Assembly: GCA_047495785.1 (NCBI GenBank)
Contig: JBLDXI010000024.1
Coordinates: 1,054,001 to 1,118,000, forward strand
Source: Lepidodermella squamata
Lineage: Eukaryota > Gastrotricha
DNA length: 64,000 nucleotides
Direction of reading: 5' to 3'
Shown here: positions 53,803-63,334 of the stretch, piece by piece
How positions within the stretch are numbered: position 1 is the stretch's first letter
Layout: every line of letters begins with the position of its first letter
Made by a program: the position numbers and the translations under genes
Notes under the pieces: model-generated
Databases searched by the model: none
Told to the model about the DNA's origin: nothing
The model's input: only the letters and a program-made list of their open reading frames with translations

Positions 53803-56800
53803 TCAAAGAGACCCAGGGAGCTCAACGCCTAAATTCTCCAAATACCCGGTTACTTCTTCGATTTTTGATTGTAGTACTTCCATTGCAACATTCTGAAATT
53901 AAAATTTTGAAAATTATAAAAAAAATTCAATAGAAAATTAGACTTGCCGGCGATGATTCAAACCACTCCTGCCACTCGAGACATTTTTCAGCGAATTGTT
54001 GGCCGTAAATATTGCCAACAGCCATTCCTTCGGCGAACGCAATCAATCGATCCAATTTTTCTCTGACCTCTTGCTTTTTCAAGCTAGCGTCGATTTCTTC
54101 GTGATAACTAATTTTAAAATCAATAAAAATTGGAGAAAAATACCAAGATTTGTTACCTGTCAAGAATGTTCGAAATTCGGCGGATTTCTCGCTTTGAAAG
54201 GCCGTCATTATACGGCTCGAAAGCGTGGCGGAAGTTCGGCTGAGAAGCGAAACCAACGCTAAAGTGCGTTATCAGTCCGTTGTTGTCCAGCTTAATGGTG
54301 AATTTGAGGTCAGATTCAAAATCTGGGTCAGTCAAATAGGCGAAACCATATGGCGATTTATTCAAGTTGACTTTGATGCCAAAGTTATCCAGCTCCCCAG
54401 GTTTGGCAATCGATTCGATTGACATAATTTTTTCCGGCAACGTGTGGATCAAATGGCCTTTGTATGGTAGAGGGAATGAGTGGGACATTCGCCAGCAATA
54501 AAGCGTTTTCCCACTCTTAAGATCGATTAAAAAGCAATCGATCGTGAACGAGGCGAAATTGGGGAAGGTTTTCGACGAAATATTCATTTCGCACTCGTCG
54601 CGCAAAATCGCAGCTTGGATAGCTAAAAGGAATTTGTATAAAAAAAATTAATAAATTATTAAATTAATAAAAAATTAAATTAAATTAAATTGAAATTAAT
54701 ATTAAAAAATTAAAATTAAATTGCCTGCTCCATAGGCGACGTCTTCAGAATCGCAAGTTTCGGCGTGAATCGGTTGTTCGAACATGGCTTCAAGCTCTCG
54801 AATCAGGAATTTTTCTTTGCAAATGGTAAGGCCTGAAATCAGTGCCAAAGACGGTGTTGATCGGTGTTCAGTAACTTCCTTCGCCAATTGACGTATTTTC
54901 GGCATGAATTTTGTATGCAAAACCTGTTCGTAATCTTCGCGGGAGATAGTGACGTAGAAGTAGCCATTCATGATAGATTTGATATTCAGCTCAACCGAGT
55001 TCATAGAAGACAGCTGTTCTTTCGCCAGCCGACACTTTTCAAAAAGTTCATCCAAGAAAGTTTTGTCTTCGACCATTTCAAAATCCCTTTGCCATTTTTC
55101 CAGGCAATATTTAGCTAACAGAGCATCTAGGTCATCGCCACCAAAGGTAATTGCCCGACATTCTTGAGCTTCCAATTGACCTGATTTCGTCCTTTCTAAA
55201 TAAGCCATCTCAGTAGTACCACTGCCGATTGATACAACCAGAACCGAATTTTGCCCTGCGAAGAGATCAATCTCACCATTCTCAACAAGGTAACTTCGGT
55301 AGATCTTTGATATGAAAGCGGCTCTAGTTTCGTTAATCAGATGAGTATTTCGAATTCCGACAACAGAACTGGCATCGATGATTGATTGACGCTGCAAGTC
55401 GGTGAAATTGGCCGGGATAACAATCACAGCATCGCGAATTTCTTGCTTCTGGAAAATATCTTGCGCGACAAATTTCAGTTTGTCCAGAACTAGGGCATAA
55501 AGTTCATGCGCTGCAATTTCTTCTCCCCGCCTGGCAGGAATTTGGAAATAAAGTTTCGAGTTGGAATCTTCGATAAGGTTCGAAATTCGCAGCTTCTCTA
55601 GTGCTGAGTTGGAAACCGAGGAGAAATCGAGCCCAATAAGATTTTTGAATGAGGAAAAGGTGTTTGAGTCTGAAATGCCTGGACCGATAACAATGGATTC
55701 CGGATCAGCTGGATTTTCGGAACGAAACTGAACTGATGTTTCGAGTGATTGCTGGTCGATACCGTCAATCGAAATAATTCGGGCAACGTTGTCTTGAAAA
55801 TAGGCGATTCTTGATTTCGAGTTACCAATGTCGATTCCTATTGGCGGGGCCCTTGAAATTCATAAAAATATTTAAAATGTACGTTGACTATCTAAAAAGT
55901 TACGGTTTCAGAGATTCGACAGCTTCGCGAAGTTTCGAAATTTCCGCATTTTGCTCAGCCAACTGCTTGCGAAGTATTTCATTAGCCTCGCGATATCGAG
56001 TGATTTGAAACGTTGTCCCATCGGAAGAAATTTGTTCACACGGCCAACAATTCTTATCGGCCTCGTACTCAGACACTCTGGCCAGAGCTAGTTGGTTAGC
56101 CTCAGAGGCACTGAAAAGCCCACATAAAACTTGCCAGAAATAATAAAAAAATTGTTATTACTCGGCACGCTGCTTGCAAAGTTCTTCGTTGAGAGTGTAG
56201 ATTTCGATGTCTTTCTTATTGAGATTATCCATCAGCAACTCATTTTCATGAGTTAGGAAAGAAATTTCTTTCTGTAGTTCTGATGGTGACTGCTCAATGA
56301 CCGGGAAAATTTCCGGAATTTCCATGTCTAGCTGGGATTTTTCTGTCAAGACGTACGACAATGACGAACGATCGCCTGCTGAATAACAAAACATTAAGAA
56401 AATTCGCGAAAAAAAACAGAAATTTATTACCATTGTTGCTATTTTCACGAAGAAGTGAGTTTTCACGTGATTTCCATGAAATTTCCCGCGATAGATTCGG
56501 AACCTTTTTGACAGCATTGAAGGCCAATTTATCCGGGTCGTGTGAGGTGCCACAGCTCCAGCAGGTCGCCAATTCATTAGGACTTGCTGATATCAATTGG
56601 GCCATACATTTAGTGCAAAGCGATTTTTCGAAGCAACATGGCAGCGTGGTGACATCGATATCGGAAGTGAAGCAAACCGAGCAAGTTCTTGCAACTTGCG
56701 AAAATTCGTCATTTTCTGAGCAAATCTAAAACATCTCCGAGTTAACAAGGGAAATTTGCCGAAAGTCTCCAAGCTACTTACGACGTATGAATTTTCGGTA

Positions 56801-56808
56801 GAATTCAT
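53803..56808 (-). CDS. RING finger-coiled coil-Hsp70 fusion protein
   Basis: Eight exons: 56782-56808, 56431-56725, 56162-56378, 55904-56110, 54725-55851, 54157-54622, 53948-54107 and 53803-53892; 862 residues. Residues about 24-65 form a RING-like zinc module (CSVC, LPCCFEKSLCTKC, CWSC), with Cys where RING-HC has His. About 110-245 is coiled coil, with a further CWPC-like pair (NCWPCE). From 249 an Hsp70 ATPase domain runs: IGIDIGNSKSRIAYF, IVIPANFTDLQRQ, LINETRAAF, VSIGSGTTEM, TFGGDDLDALL, then GAAIQAAILRDE; substrate-binding and helical parts follow. Several ATP-site residues are altered (GSGTTE for GGGTFD, SGLTI for GGSTR), so ATPase activity may be weak. No ATG opens the Hsp70 frame separately. 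Two introns use GC donors. A chaperone-linked ubiquitin ligase is inferred. Confidence 0.82.
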
Positions 56809-57041
56809 TTTAATGAAGGACCCAGTGCAATAATTTGAAAAATGTGGACCTTTTAAATTTGTTAATATTTGAAATGTGAACTTATAGCTTTGTTTGCGTC
56901 GTTAACGTGAAGCAAGCAACACCTGGTGACCGAAACGCTGAGAAAATAGAAAATTGGACCAGATGTATTTATTTTCGATTTAAAATACCGCACTTATTTT
57001 AATAATTGTGAAAAATTCGAAAATGAAAGTTCCGCCTTAAT

Positions 57042-57048
57042 TTATATA
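57042..57048 (+). promoter_or_regulatory. TATA box deciding the protease start
   Basis: TTATATA lies directly before and overlaps the first in-frame ATG (57048). That ATG would sit upstream of the transcript, so the ATG at 57090 is the better start. Confidence 0.5.
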
Positions 57049-57089
57049 TGAAAAAGAGCTATTTACTGTTAGACCTTAGCCGCTCGGAA

Positions 57090-58255
57090 ATGTGGCAGCC
57101 TATATTATTGGTTACAGTGATATTCCCATCAATTCTGAGGGCAAAGGATAACCTATTAGGACTTGATACCTGTGGCAAAGCGGCATCGCCGAGTTATATC
57201 GTTCATGGAACAGCCGCCAAGACGTCAACATATCCTTGGAGTGTTAGGATAATGCAAAAGTAACGATCATTTCACTCCTTCAATTTTTTGTTATTAACGA
57301 CTTTTTAAGGTGTATCGAAGGCGAAATGCAAGAAGACTTTATCTCGACATGCGGCGCTACAATGGTGGCGAAAAATACCTTCATAACAGCTGGCCATTGC
57401 CTCGGCTGGGCGGTTGATACCTACTCAATCGAAACCATGCCTGATGACAAGACGTGTTTCGTCCATTTGAAAACAACTAAATTGATTAAGGCGAAAAAGC
57501 CCTATCGCCACTACTACATTTTGAGGCCTGAATTCGTTCGAATTAGCGTATTCGATGATCGATATCTCAAGGTTACAGAACTCGAACCGAACGAGGACTT
57601 TAAGGTTGTCGATCAAAAGGCTCACATCGACGTGCATGATATTGTCATAATTCGAACGGCTAATTCAAATTTAGGCGATAAGGTTAAACTTATTCCGGTT
57701 TGCCTGCCGAAAAAATTTGTCGAATATGACAAATTGATGGATGACGAATGTCACGTAGCGTCTTGGGGCGCGACTAGCAACGAAAAAAAGGCGGCTAGTC
57801 GTAAACTTATGGTTGGCATGCTGCCTATTCAGGCGGTTGAGCGGTGTTTCGACGAACTTGGCCCGTTGCCAACAGCTTTTGTCAACGCCTCGCGCAATTT
57901 GATGTGCGCGGGTCGTGGCAATGATACAGCTGATACTTGCAACGGCGATTCAGGAGCTGGGCTCGTGTGTTATGATAGTAAGGCGAAGAAGCATTTCCTG
58001 CAGGGTGTCACATCGTTCGGCCATCGAATTTGCGGCTCGCGACCGGCTATTTACGCTCGGGTTAACAAATACCTGAACTGGCTGCGGCAGAGTATCTTGG
58101 CAACGCCTGAAGCTAGGAAATTGCTGAGAGCGAAAATGTCGAATAATGGAACGGATGAAGTTGGCGGGAAAAATTCATCTATACAGCACTTCGGAAATCT
58201 ATCGCTGCTACACAATTTCATTTTAAATTTGCTGATAATGTCTCGAATTTTTTGA
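57090..58255 (+). CDS. trypsin-like S1 serine protease with hydrophobic C-terminal tail
   Basis: Exons 57090-57259 and 57310-58255 (50-nt intron) give 371 residues; an upstream in-frame ATG at 57048 adds 14. Signal peptide MWQPILLVTVIFPSILRA. The activation-like site is SYIVHGTAAKTSTYPW. Triad residues are visible: TAGHCL (His), VHDIVIIRT (Asp) and CNGDSGAGL (Ser), where family members have GDSGGP. The residue before the Cys (ADTCNGD) is Asp, so Lys/Arg specificity is expected. After the catalytic domain there is a 60-residue extension ending in a hydrophobic stretch (LSLLHNFILNLLIMSRIF) preceded by Gly/Asn/Ser, which could be a GPI-type or membrane anchor. It differs strongly from the protease at 37852. 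Confidence 0.82.
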
Positions 58256-58968
58256 GAAAAAAATATTGGAAATTATTAGCTTTCGATCTTTCACCTTCAT
58301 ATGAAACTTTCGGCAGTCAATTTTTTTATGTTTTTATTTGTTTAATTTAATTATTAATTTCGGCAAAACTCAATTAGGTTGAGAACTTGTCCACGTTGAA
58401 ATGTCTTTTTATTTTGCTATGTAATTATTGGATTAGTTAACAAGTCCACAAGTGGGTTCTAATCTGATAATCTCTCAACTACTGCGGATTATTCTGTTTT
58501 ACTGCGAAACATGCAAATAGGTTTTCAGACATATTTCCAGGCACCAATGCGGGGATACATTCAAATGACAATGCGTGGCAGAATTCGATGTTTTTCCAGT
58601 ACAAGTCAATCCTAATATTATAATATCCGGGAGATGTTGACGTGAAAAAAATATTTTTCAGTTTTTTGCATTATTTTTGCATTGATTTTGTATGGTAGCC
58701 GGTATAAAAAAACGCTGCCGCACCTTGTGCGCAAATTTTTGACCAGGAAATGAATTCGGAGCTCATATTGACTTCCGAATTGACTCATGAAACGCGTCAG
58801 GACGTGGGCAAAAAATTGCTATATTGGCTTCATCTAATATTAGTATCAATGAAAAAAAAATTCCAAATCAATCTTAGTGCGTGTAAGTGGGCGTGTAAGT
58901 TCCAATACCTCGTCACTTGCAGTTTTTGTCCTAAGCTAAGACCACTCCTACAAAGCCATACACGCATC
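58256..58968. other. intergenic with TATA promoter
   Basis: AT-rich. A TATAAAAA box at 58703-58710 is followed by an in-frame ATG at 58750 that would extend the next protein by 73 residues. The signal peptide and a possible 5' intron (acceptor CTTGCAG near 58922) favour the later ATG at 58969. Confidence 0.55.
58703..58710 (+). promoter_or_regulatory. TATA box
   Basis: TATAAAAA, promoter candidate for the small secreted protein gene at 58969. Confidence 0.55.
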
Positions 58969-59460
58969 ATGGTCAGAATAGCTCGGCTGATTTCAGCCGT
59001 AGCTTTACTCTACGTATCTGAATGCGCGGTGTCACTGACTCTTAATCCAAGAAAATTATTGGCATCAACTAACGCAGCGAAAAATACAGATAATAACACC
59101 AAGCTCGAAAATCTCAGTAAGCCTTAGTTTTGATAAATTTCAAAAGAAAATATGTTCGTCTTCAGAGAACTTTGTCCGAGCCGTTTTCGAGCAACGCGAT
59201 GCTGAATCGTTGAAGCAATTATTGGAAAAATATCAAAAAATTCATCGCAAAAAGAAGCTACTAGAATGCACTAAAAAGCTCAAATATACCCCGCTATGCA
59301 AAGGTCAAGTGCCCTTCTTCATCTGGGGTGAGTCCCATTTTTATTCCTGCCGAATAATCTTTCAATTGCCTCTTTAACAGCTCAACTAAGTGCCCGGAAA
59401 ATGGCTAATCCGTACAAGAATCGCGGATTAACGGACGAGCAATTAATTAATAGCGCCTAA
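58969..59460 (+). CDS. small secreted helical protein, paralogue A
   Basis: Exons 58969-59116, 59166-59327 and 59381-59460 give 129 residues; both introns are phase 1 (49 and 53 nt). Signal peptide MVRIARLISAVALLYVSECA, a polar linker, then a Lys/Leu-rich, probably helical core (EQRDAESLKQLLEKYQKI) with two cysteines nine residues apart (ECTKKLKYTPLCKGQ) and a VPFFIWAQ motif. The middle exon is exactly 162 nt, as in paralogue B at 59910, and the Cys spacing matches. No known family recognised. Confidence 0.72.
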
Positions 59461-59909
59461 TTTAATTAATGCTGATTAAGTGTTGTGGTCTTACGACACC
59501 CTCGAAATAAACAGCATTATTTTGAAGAGATTTCATGTAATTGGATATATTGATCAAAGTCAATCAGGTGTTTCCTATAGTAGTGACCACGCTAGCACGA
59601 TTCATCATGATCCTTTTCTGACGCGAAAAAAACGCGTTTTTAAGTCTTCAAATAATATGCATTAATTTCGGGTTATTTCACTGTACGGGGCAAATCAATA
59701 AGTACGTGCGAAAAAAATACTGTCGGAAATTCGACAAATAAGTGCGAAACGGCTTAACGTGGACGGTAGAGCTCTCACGGCTTAATTTAGACGCAGTATA
59801 AATGAAGCCCGCGCGGGTTCATAACTTAAATCACTTGACCATCAATTGGCATTTGCCAGTATAAAGTTATTGCGATACCCCGCGAGACATTTCATTTTCA
59901 CAGAAAATA
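59461..59909. other. intergenic with TATA promoter
   Basis: Contains TATAAAT at 59797-59803 for the next gene. The short frame at 59480-59665 is not supported. Confidence 0.55.
59797..59803 (+). promoter_or_regulatory. TATA box
   Basis: TATAAAT, about 110 nt before the ATG at 59910. Confidence 0.55.
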
Positions 59910-60372
59910 ATGTCGAATTTCGCTGTGCGAATTTTCGTTATGCTAGCCATACTGCTCAGTCTTTTCGATTGCATTGTATGCAGAAGAAACCGATCTCAAC
60001 GCGCTGTGAAGATGGATGAACCTTTTCAAAACCCGACCAGAGTCGATAAGACAAGTTCGCTTAATATTTCACGTTTTTACTGTAATTTAATTAACATTTG
60101 TTTTGTTATTTAAGAGGAAAGAATCTTGCGCTTGCTCGAACAGGGAAATTTCGAGAAGCTGATACCCCTTGCGAAAGCTGCTCATAAAGCTGAAGAGAAG
60201 GCGCGACTCGACAGGTGCGTGGCGATATTCAAATCCCGAGCCATTTGCCGTAATCAACTTCAGTTTTACTTGAGAGGTTCGTTTTTTTCAAATTATCGAA
60301 AATTTAATGACAGTTTTACTTTTAATTTCAGCTCAAATGGAGGCGAAAAAAGTTATGGATGGTTTTACCTAA
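59910..60372 (+). CDS. small secreted helical protein, paralogue B
   Basis: Exons 59910-60054, 60115-60276 and 60332-60372 give 115 residues. Signal peptide MSNFAVRIFVMLAILLSLFD, a basic pro-like segment (CRRNRSQRAVKMD), then a helical core (LLEQGNFEKLIPLAKAAHKA) with the same two-Cys spacing as paralogue A (RCVAIFKSRAICRNQ) and a QFYLRAQ motif. Intron phases (1,1) and the 162-nt middle exon are identical to paralogue A, so this is a tandem duplicate despite low sequence identity. Function unknown. Confidence 0.72.
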
Positions 60373-60766
60373 AAGTCGTTGTAGCCTCATTTTTCATTTC
60401 TCAATGTTCACTTATTTTTTCGAAGCTAACCATTTTCTTACAATTAAACAAATCTTAAAAATTAGATAAAAGTTAACAATAAATAATTTGAATCCTTGCC
60501 TTTGTTCCTTTGTTTATTTCTTATTTTTTATTTACAATAATAAAACTAATATAATAGAGCAAGAGCGAATAGTTTTAGCTCACTTCCATTACATGGGAGC
60601 TGCTAGCTCAGTAGTCTAAAGCCTGGTACCCCCGCTGTCTCGCCTTCGGTCTCGCCAGACGACATTACCCTGAAAACGAATGGATGATTTAAATGCGGGA
60701 ATATACGTGGAATTCGACCGAGATCCAGGATTATAATTAAATAACTCGAACTACAAACATCAGGTG
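60373..60766. other. intergenic
   Basis: AT-rich, with AATAAA signals near 60479. No gene recognised. Confidence 0.55.
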
Positions 60767-61186
60767 ATGATGATTGTTTTGCTGCTGCCGATCTGTATGG
60801 CTTCTATGGCTGAGTCTTGCACTGTCTCCTACAGCACAAGATACGTACCGATAAACATGACAATTCCATTAGGGTTTTTGCAGCAAGTGACATCGTCCAC
60901 GGCTACGACAACTGCTCAGCCTATTACAGTTGCTACAACGACTACGACCGATGCGACGACTTCTACTCAAACTCCGACGACAACGGTAACAACAGCAACA
61001 ACAGCAACAACAACAACTGCGACAACGACTACAACGACGATGATAACAACTCCAACCCAGCCGGTTGAATCGACAACAACCGTAACTCAGGAGCCCACGC
61101 CGGTGACAACGCCTAGCACTCTTACTACTTCAACGATCGAAACTGTCGAAAAAGCTAAGCGGAGAAGGACCCGAAATTTCCAGTGA
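60767..61186 (+). CDS. Thr-rich mucin-like secreted protein
   Basis: Open frame of 139 residues from the ATG at 60767 (a GTG precedes it). The N terminus is a signal peptide (MMIVLLLPICMASMAESC). Most of the rest is Thr with Ala/Val/Pro, encoded by ACA/ACG-rich codons, a typical O-glycosylated mucin stretch. It ends in a basic tail (EKAKRRRTRNFQ) that could be a cleavage site. A CAG immediately upstream of the start could be a splice acceptor, so a 5' exon is possible. Low complexity prevents any family call. Confidence 0.6.
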   Translation: MMIVLLLPICMASMAESCTVSYSTRYVPINMTIPLGFLQQVTSSTATTTAQPITVATTTTTDATTSTQTPTTTVTTATTATTTTATTTTTTMITTPTQPVESTTTVTQEPTPVTTPSTLTTSTIETVEKAKRRRTRNFQ

Positions 61187-61490
61187 CAATTAAACTGCTA
61201 TATAAATGCTATAGATATTTCCAGTTTGACGAAAACTTATTAATTCCCCTGTCATTTTTTATATTATTTGTCTATTTTTACTTTATTTTTATTTTTACTT
61301 TACAAATTATGAATCATCACTTTGCAAAAAATGCAGCGATGATTCATAATTATTAGCTCTTGTTCACACAAAGCTTGATTAAAACGGCGGAGCTTACGGT
61401 TTCGAACGCAAATAAAATAATGCGCCCCCTGTTTGCCTAATTCGATAGGACATATTTTATGTTGGAATGCCAGCAGATGTTATAAGTTTA

Positions 61491-61855
61491 CAGCGTGTCC
61501 CATACGTGTCCCATGCGAGCAAAGAAAATACACCGAAAATGGCTCAGAAACTCTAAAATGAGAGACGGAGTCACTTGTCAGAACAATTTTAGGAAAATTC
61601 GTCTAAAAATAGCTTATTAATGGGATTAAAAAATTCCGGAGAAATTTGGTCCAATCGGGTAAAATACCGAAAATAACCGAACCGGTTACCATCCATGTTT
61701 TCCTAGATTTCCTCGGTAAATATTTTATTTCTTTCGTTAAATCACGGATACAAGCTGAAATGCTCCCTCCGTAGGTTTAGTTCAAAAAATTAGTTGAATT
61801 TTCTTCACAAATTTGCCAAATTAAAAAATAGTTGCGCAACTTCTGGGACACGCAG
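61491..61855. mobile_element. 365-bp mariner-type MITE (probable)
   Basis: Starts CAGCGTGTCCCA and ends with its inverse TGGGACACGCAG (one mismatch), flanked by TA on both sides (61489-61490 and 61856-61857). GTGTCCCA-type termini with TA targets are common among mariner-like elements. No transposase frame survives. The repeats are short, so this call is moderate. Confidence 0.5.
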
Positions 61856-62117
61856 TATGTCCATAATTGGATGGAATAGTCAAACCAAGTTTTTGTAGTG
61901 CAATTTCAAGTTGAATGGTTGAAATGCACCAAGTCGGGTGCAAAATGCGAAAAAAACAAAACAAAAGAAACGTAAATAAAATGTAGTTAACGCAGTTTAA
62001 GCACGAAACGTTATTAACGAAGAGAGCCGTCACGTTTAAAAAACCTAACCGGTGGCTATGACGTCAATGGGGCCTGTTTTTGATGGCGCCAACTCGATTC
62101 AAGTGCAATTTGGCGGC

Positions 62118-62126
62118 TATTTAAAG
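62118..62126 (+). promoter_or_regulatory. TATA-like box of the eight-Cys peptide gene
   Basis: TATTTAAAG, 86-94 nt before the ATG at 62212. Confidence 0.5.
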
Positions 62127-62211
62127 GCCTATACAGCCATGCTCAAATCACTTCGCTTTTTCACCTTCAAATTACTATTTCATCACAAGTCCTTCAGCAG
62201 AACTCGGAGAA

Positions 62212-62597
62212 ATGGCGTCTTTTCTTCATTTTACGCTACTTGTTGCTTTCGGTGCCTTGTTGGTTCTGGCTATGTGCGACGCGTTGCCTAATGCTAAGAT
62301 TTCTGGCTCCGAAAACGCGACACTTAGCGAGGTAACAATAATAAATACGCATTCGTTTATTCTTTCTATATTCCATTTTGCTATTCGCAGACCATTTTCT
62401 CGAGGCAGAAGAGAGGTGCATCGGCGATTTACGACTGTAACCGGCATGGCTATTGCTGGGGCTCTTGCGGCTGGAGCATTGATAACTGGTGCTGGCTTAA
62501 CGTTCGCCGTTGCGGCAATGCCAACGACTGCAACCCGTCGGCTGACTGCCGCGGCAACTGCAATCCTCATGGTGATAGATACAACGACACGCCTTGA
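62212..62597 (+). CDS. secreted eight-cysteine prepro-peptide
   Basis: Exons 62212-62331 and 62391-62597 (59-nt intron, phase 0) give 108 residues. Signal peptide MASFLHFTLLVAFGALLVLA, a short pro-part with one sequon and a basic QKR cleavage site, then a mature region of about 60 residues with eight cysteines spaced 5-3-7-6-5-5-3, implying four disulfides. It is also rich in Trp, Asn and Gly. The spacing matches no family I can name with confidence; an antimicrobial, toxin-like or inhibitor role is possible. The plus-strand frame read straight through the intron gives an Ala/Thr-rich sequence without these cysteines and is wrong. Confidence 0.75.
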
Positions 62598-63052
62598 GTC
62601 CGTGACACGCCTTATGTGATCGTCCGAAAATTGAACAAAAAAGATAATATAACTTCTCACGAGACTCTATGAAATGTTCAAATAAATTATCGCGGCTTTA
62701 TTTTATTCCGAAATTATATCCAACATTCAACATAGCAATTCTTAGAGGCTTGAAACCACGTATTACAAAACTTCGAAGTAGGCGTCGGCTGACAGCAGGT
62801 TTATTATTTTATTTTTATTTTTATTTGAAAGCTCATACGCCCAAGAGAGGGCAGCTTGGCAGCTTCCGATGTTGGTAGTTAAGGCGACCCATAACTATCA
62901 AGCAATATATCCGAGAGCACTTTAAACTGTGACGCGTACATAGAATCGACGAGCATGTTTCGCGCTTAAAAACTTTGTTTGCCAAGCCAGGCCGCGATTG
63001 GCTCTCCCGTGTCCGATGATGATAAACTTCTAGCTCCACGTCTAGAGTGCAT
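62598..63052. other. intergenic
   Basis: 3' flank of the eight-Cys gene. The right part probably belongs to the decayed retroelement that becomes recognisable at 63053. Nothing else seen. Confidence 0.5.
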
Positions 63053-63334
63053 CCTAAATTTTGGCACGCATTGACTGCTATCGAAACCGCCAATGAAGAT
63101 TCAATAGCCCTGGATAAACTATATCAGGGATTAATGGCCGAGGAATGACGCCTTGATCTCCGGTCGGGATCGAAGACAGTCGGGGAAGGATCGCCTGCTT
63201 CAGATGTTGCCACAGCACTACGTGATACCTATTCACGCAAATTGAATAGTAATTGCAATTTTTGCGGAATCTTCGGGCACAAAAAACAGACTGTTAGAAG
63301 AAAAAGTCCACTCCAAATCGAGAAACCGAAATAA
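63053..63334 (+). pseudogene. decayed copia-type retrotransposon Gag fragment
   Basis: One frame encodes the C-terminal part of a Ty1/copia-like Gag: FWHALTAIE, LDKLYQGLMAEE, an in-frame TGA stop (63146-63148), then RLDLRSG and a CCHC zinc knuckle (CNFCGIFGHKKQT) whose last Cys is replaced by Val. The stop and lost zinc ligand show it is dead. No long terminal repeats, integrase or reverse transcriptase are visible in the window. Confidence 0.65.

Larger units (their letters stand above)
61187..62211. other. intergenic with one inverted-repeat element and a TATA box
   Basis: Contains a probable mariner-type MITE (61491-61855, listed) and TATTTAAAG at 62118-62126 for the next gene. No other gene seen. 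Confidence 0.55.

Noticed and set aside
55598-55828. Possible separate start for an Hsp70 gene inside 55598-55904
   Set aside because: ATG codons here are in other frames; the Hsp70 frame has a stop just upstream of the acceptor at 55852 and needs the upstream exon.
62212-62619. Unspliced 135-codon reading of the eight-Cys gene
   Set aside because: Reading through the intron loses all eight cysteines; the spliced model has proper GT-AG borders, a signal peptide and a cleavage site.
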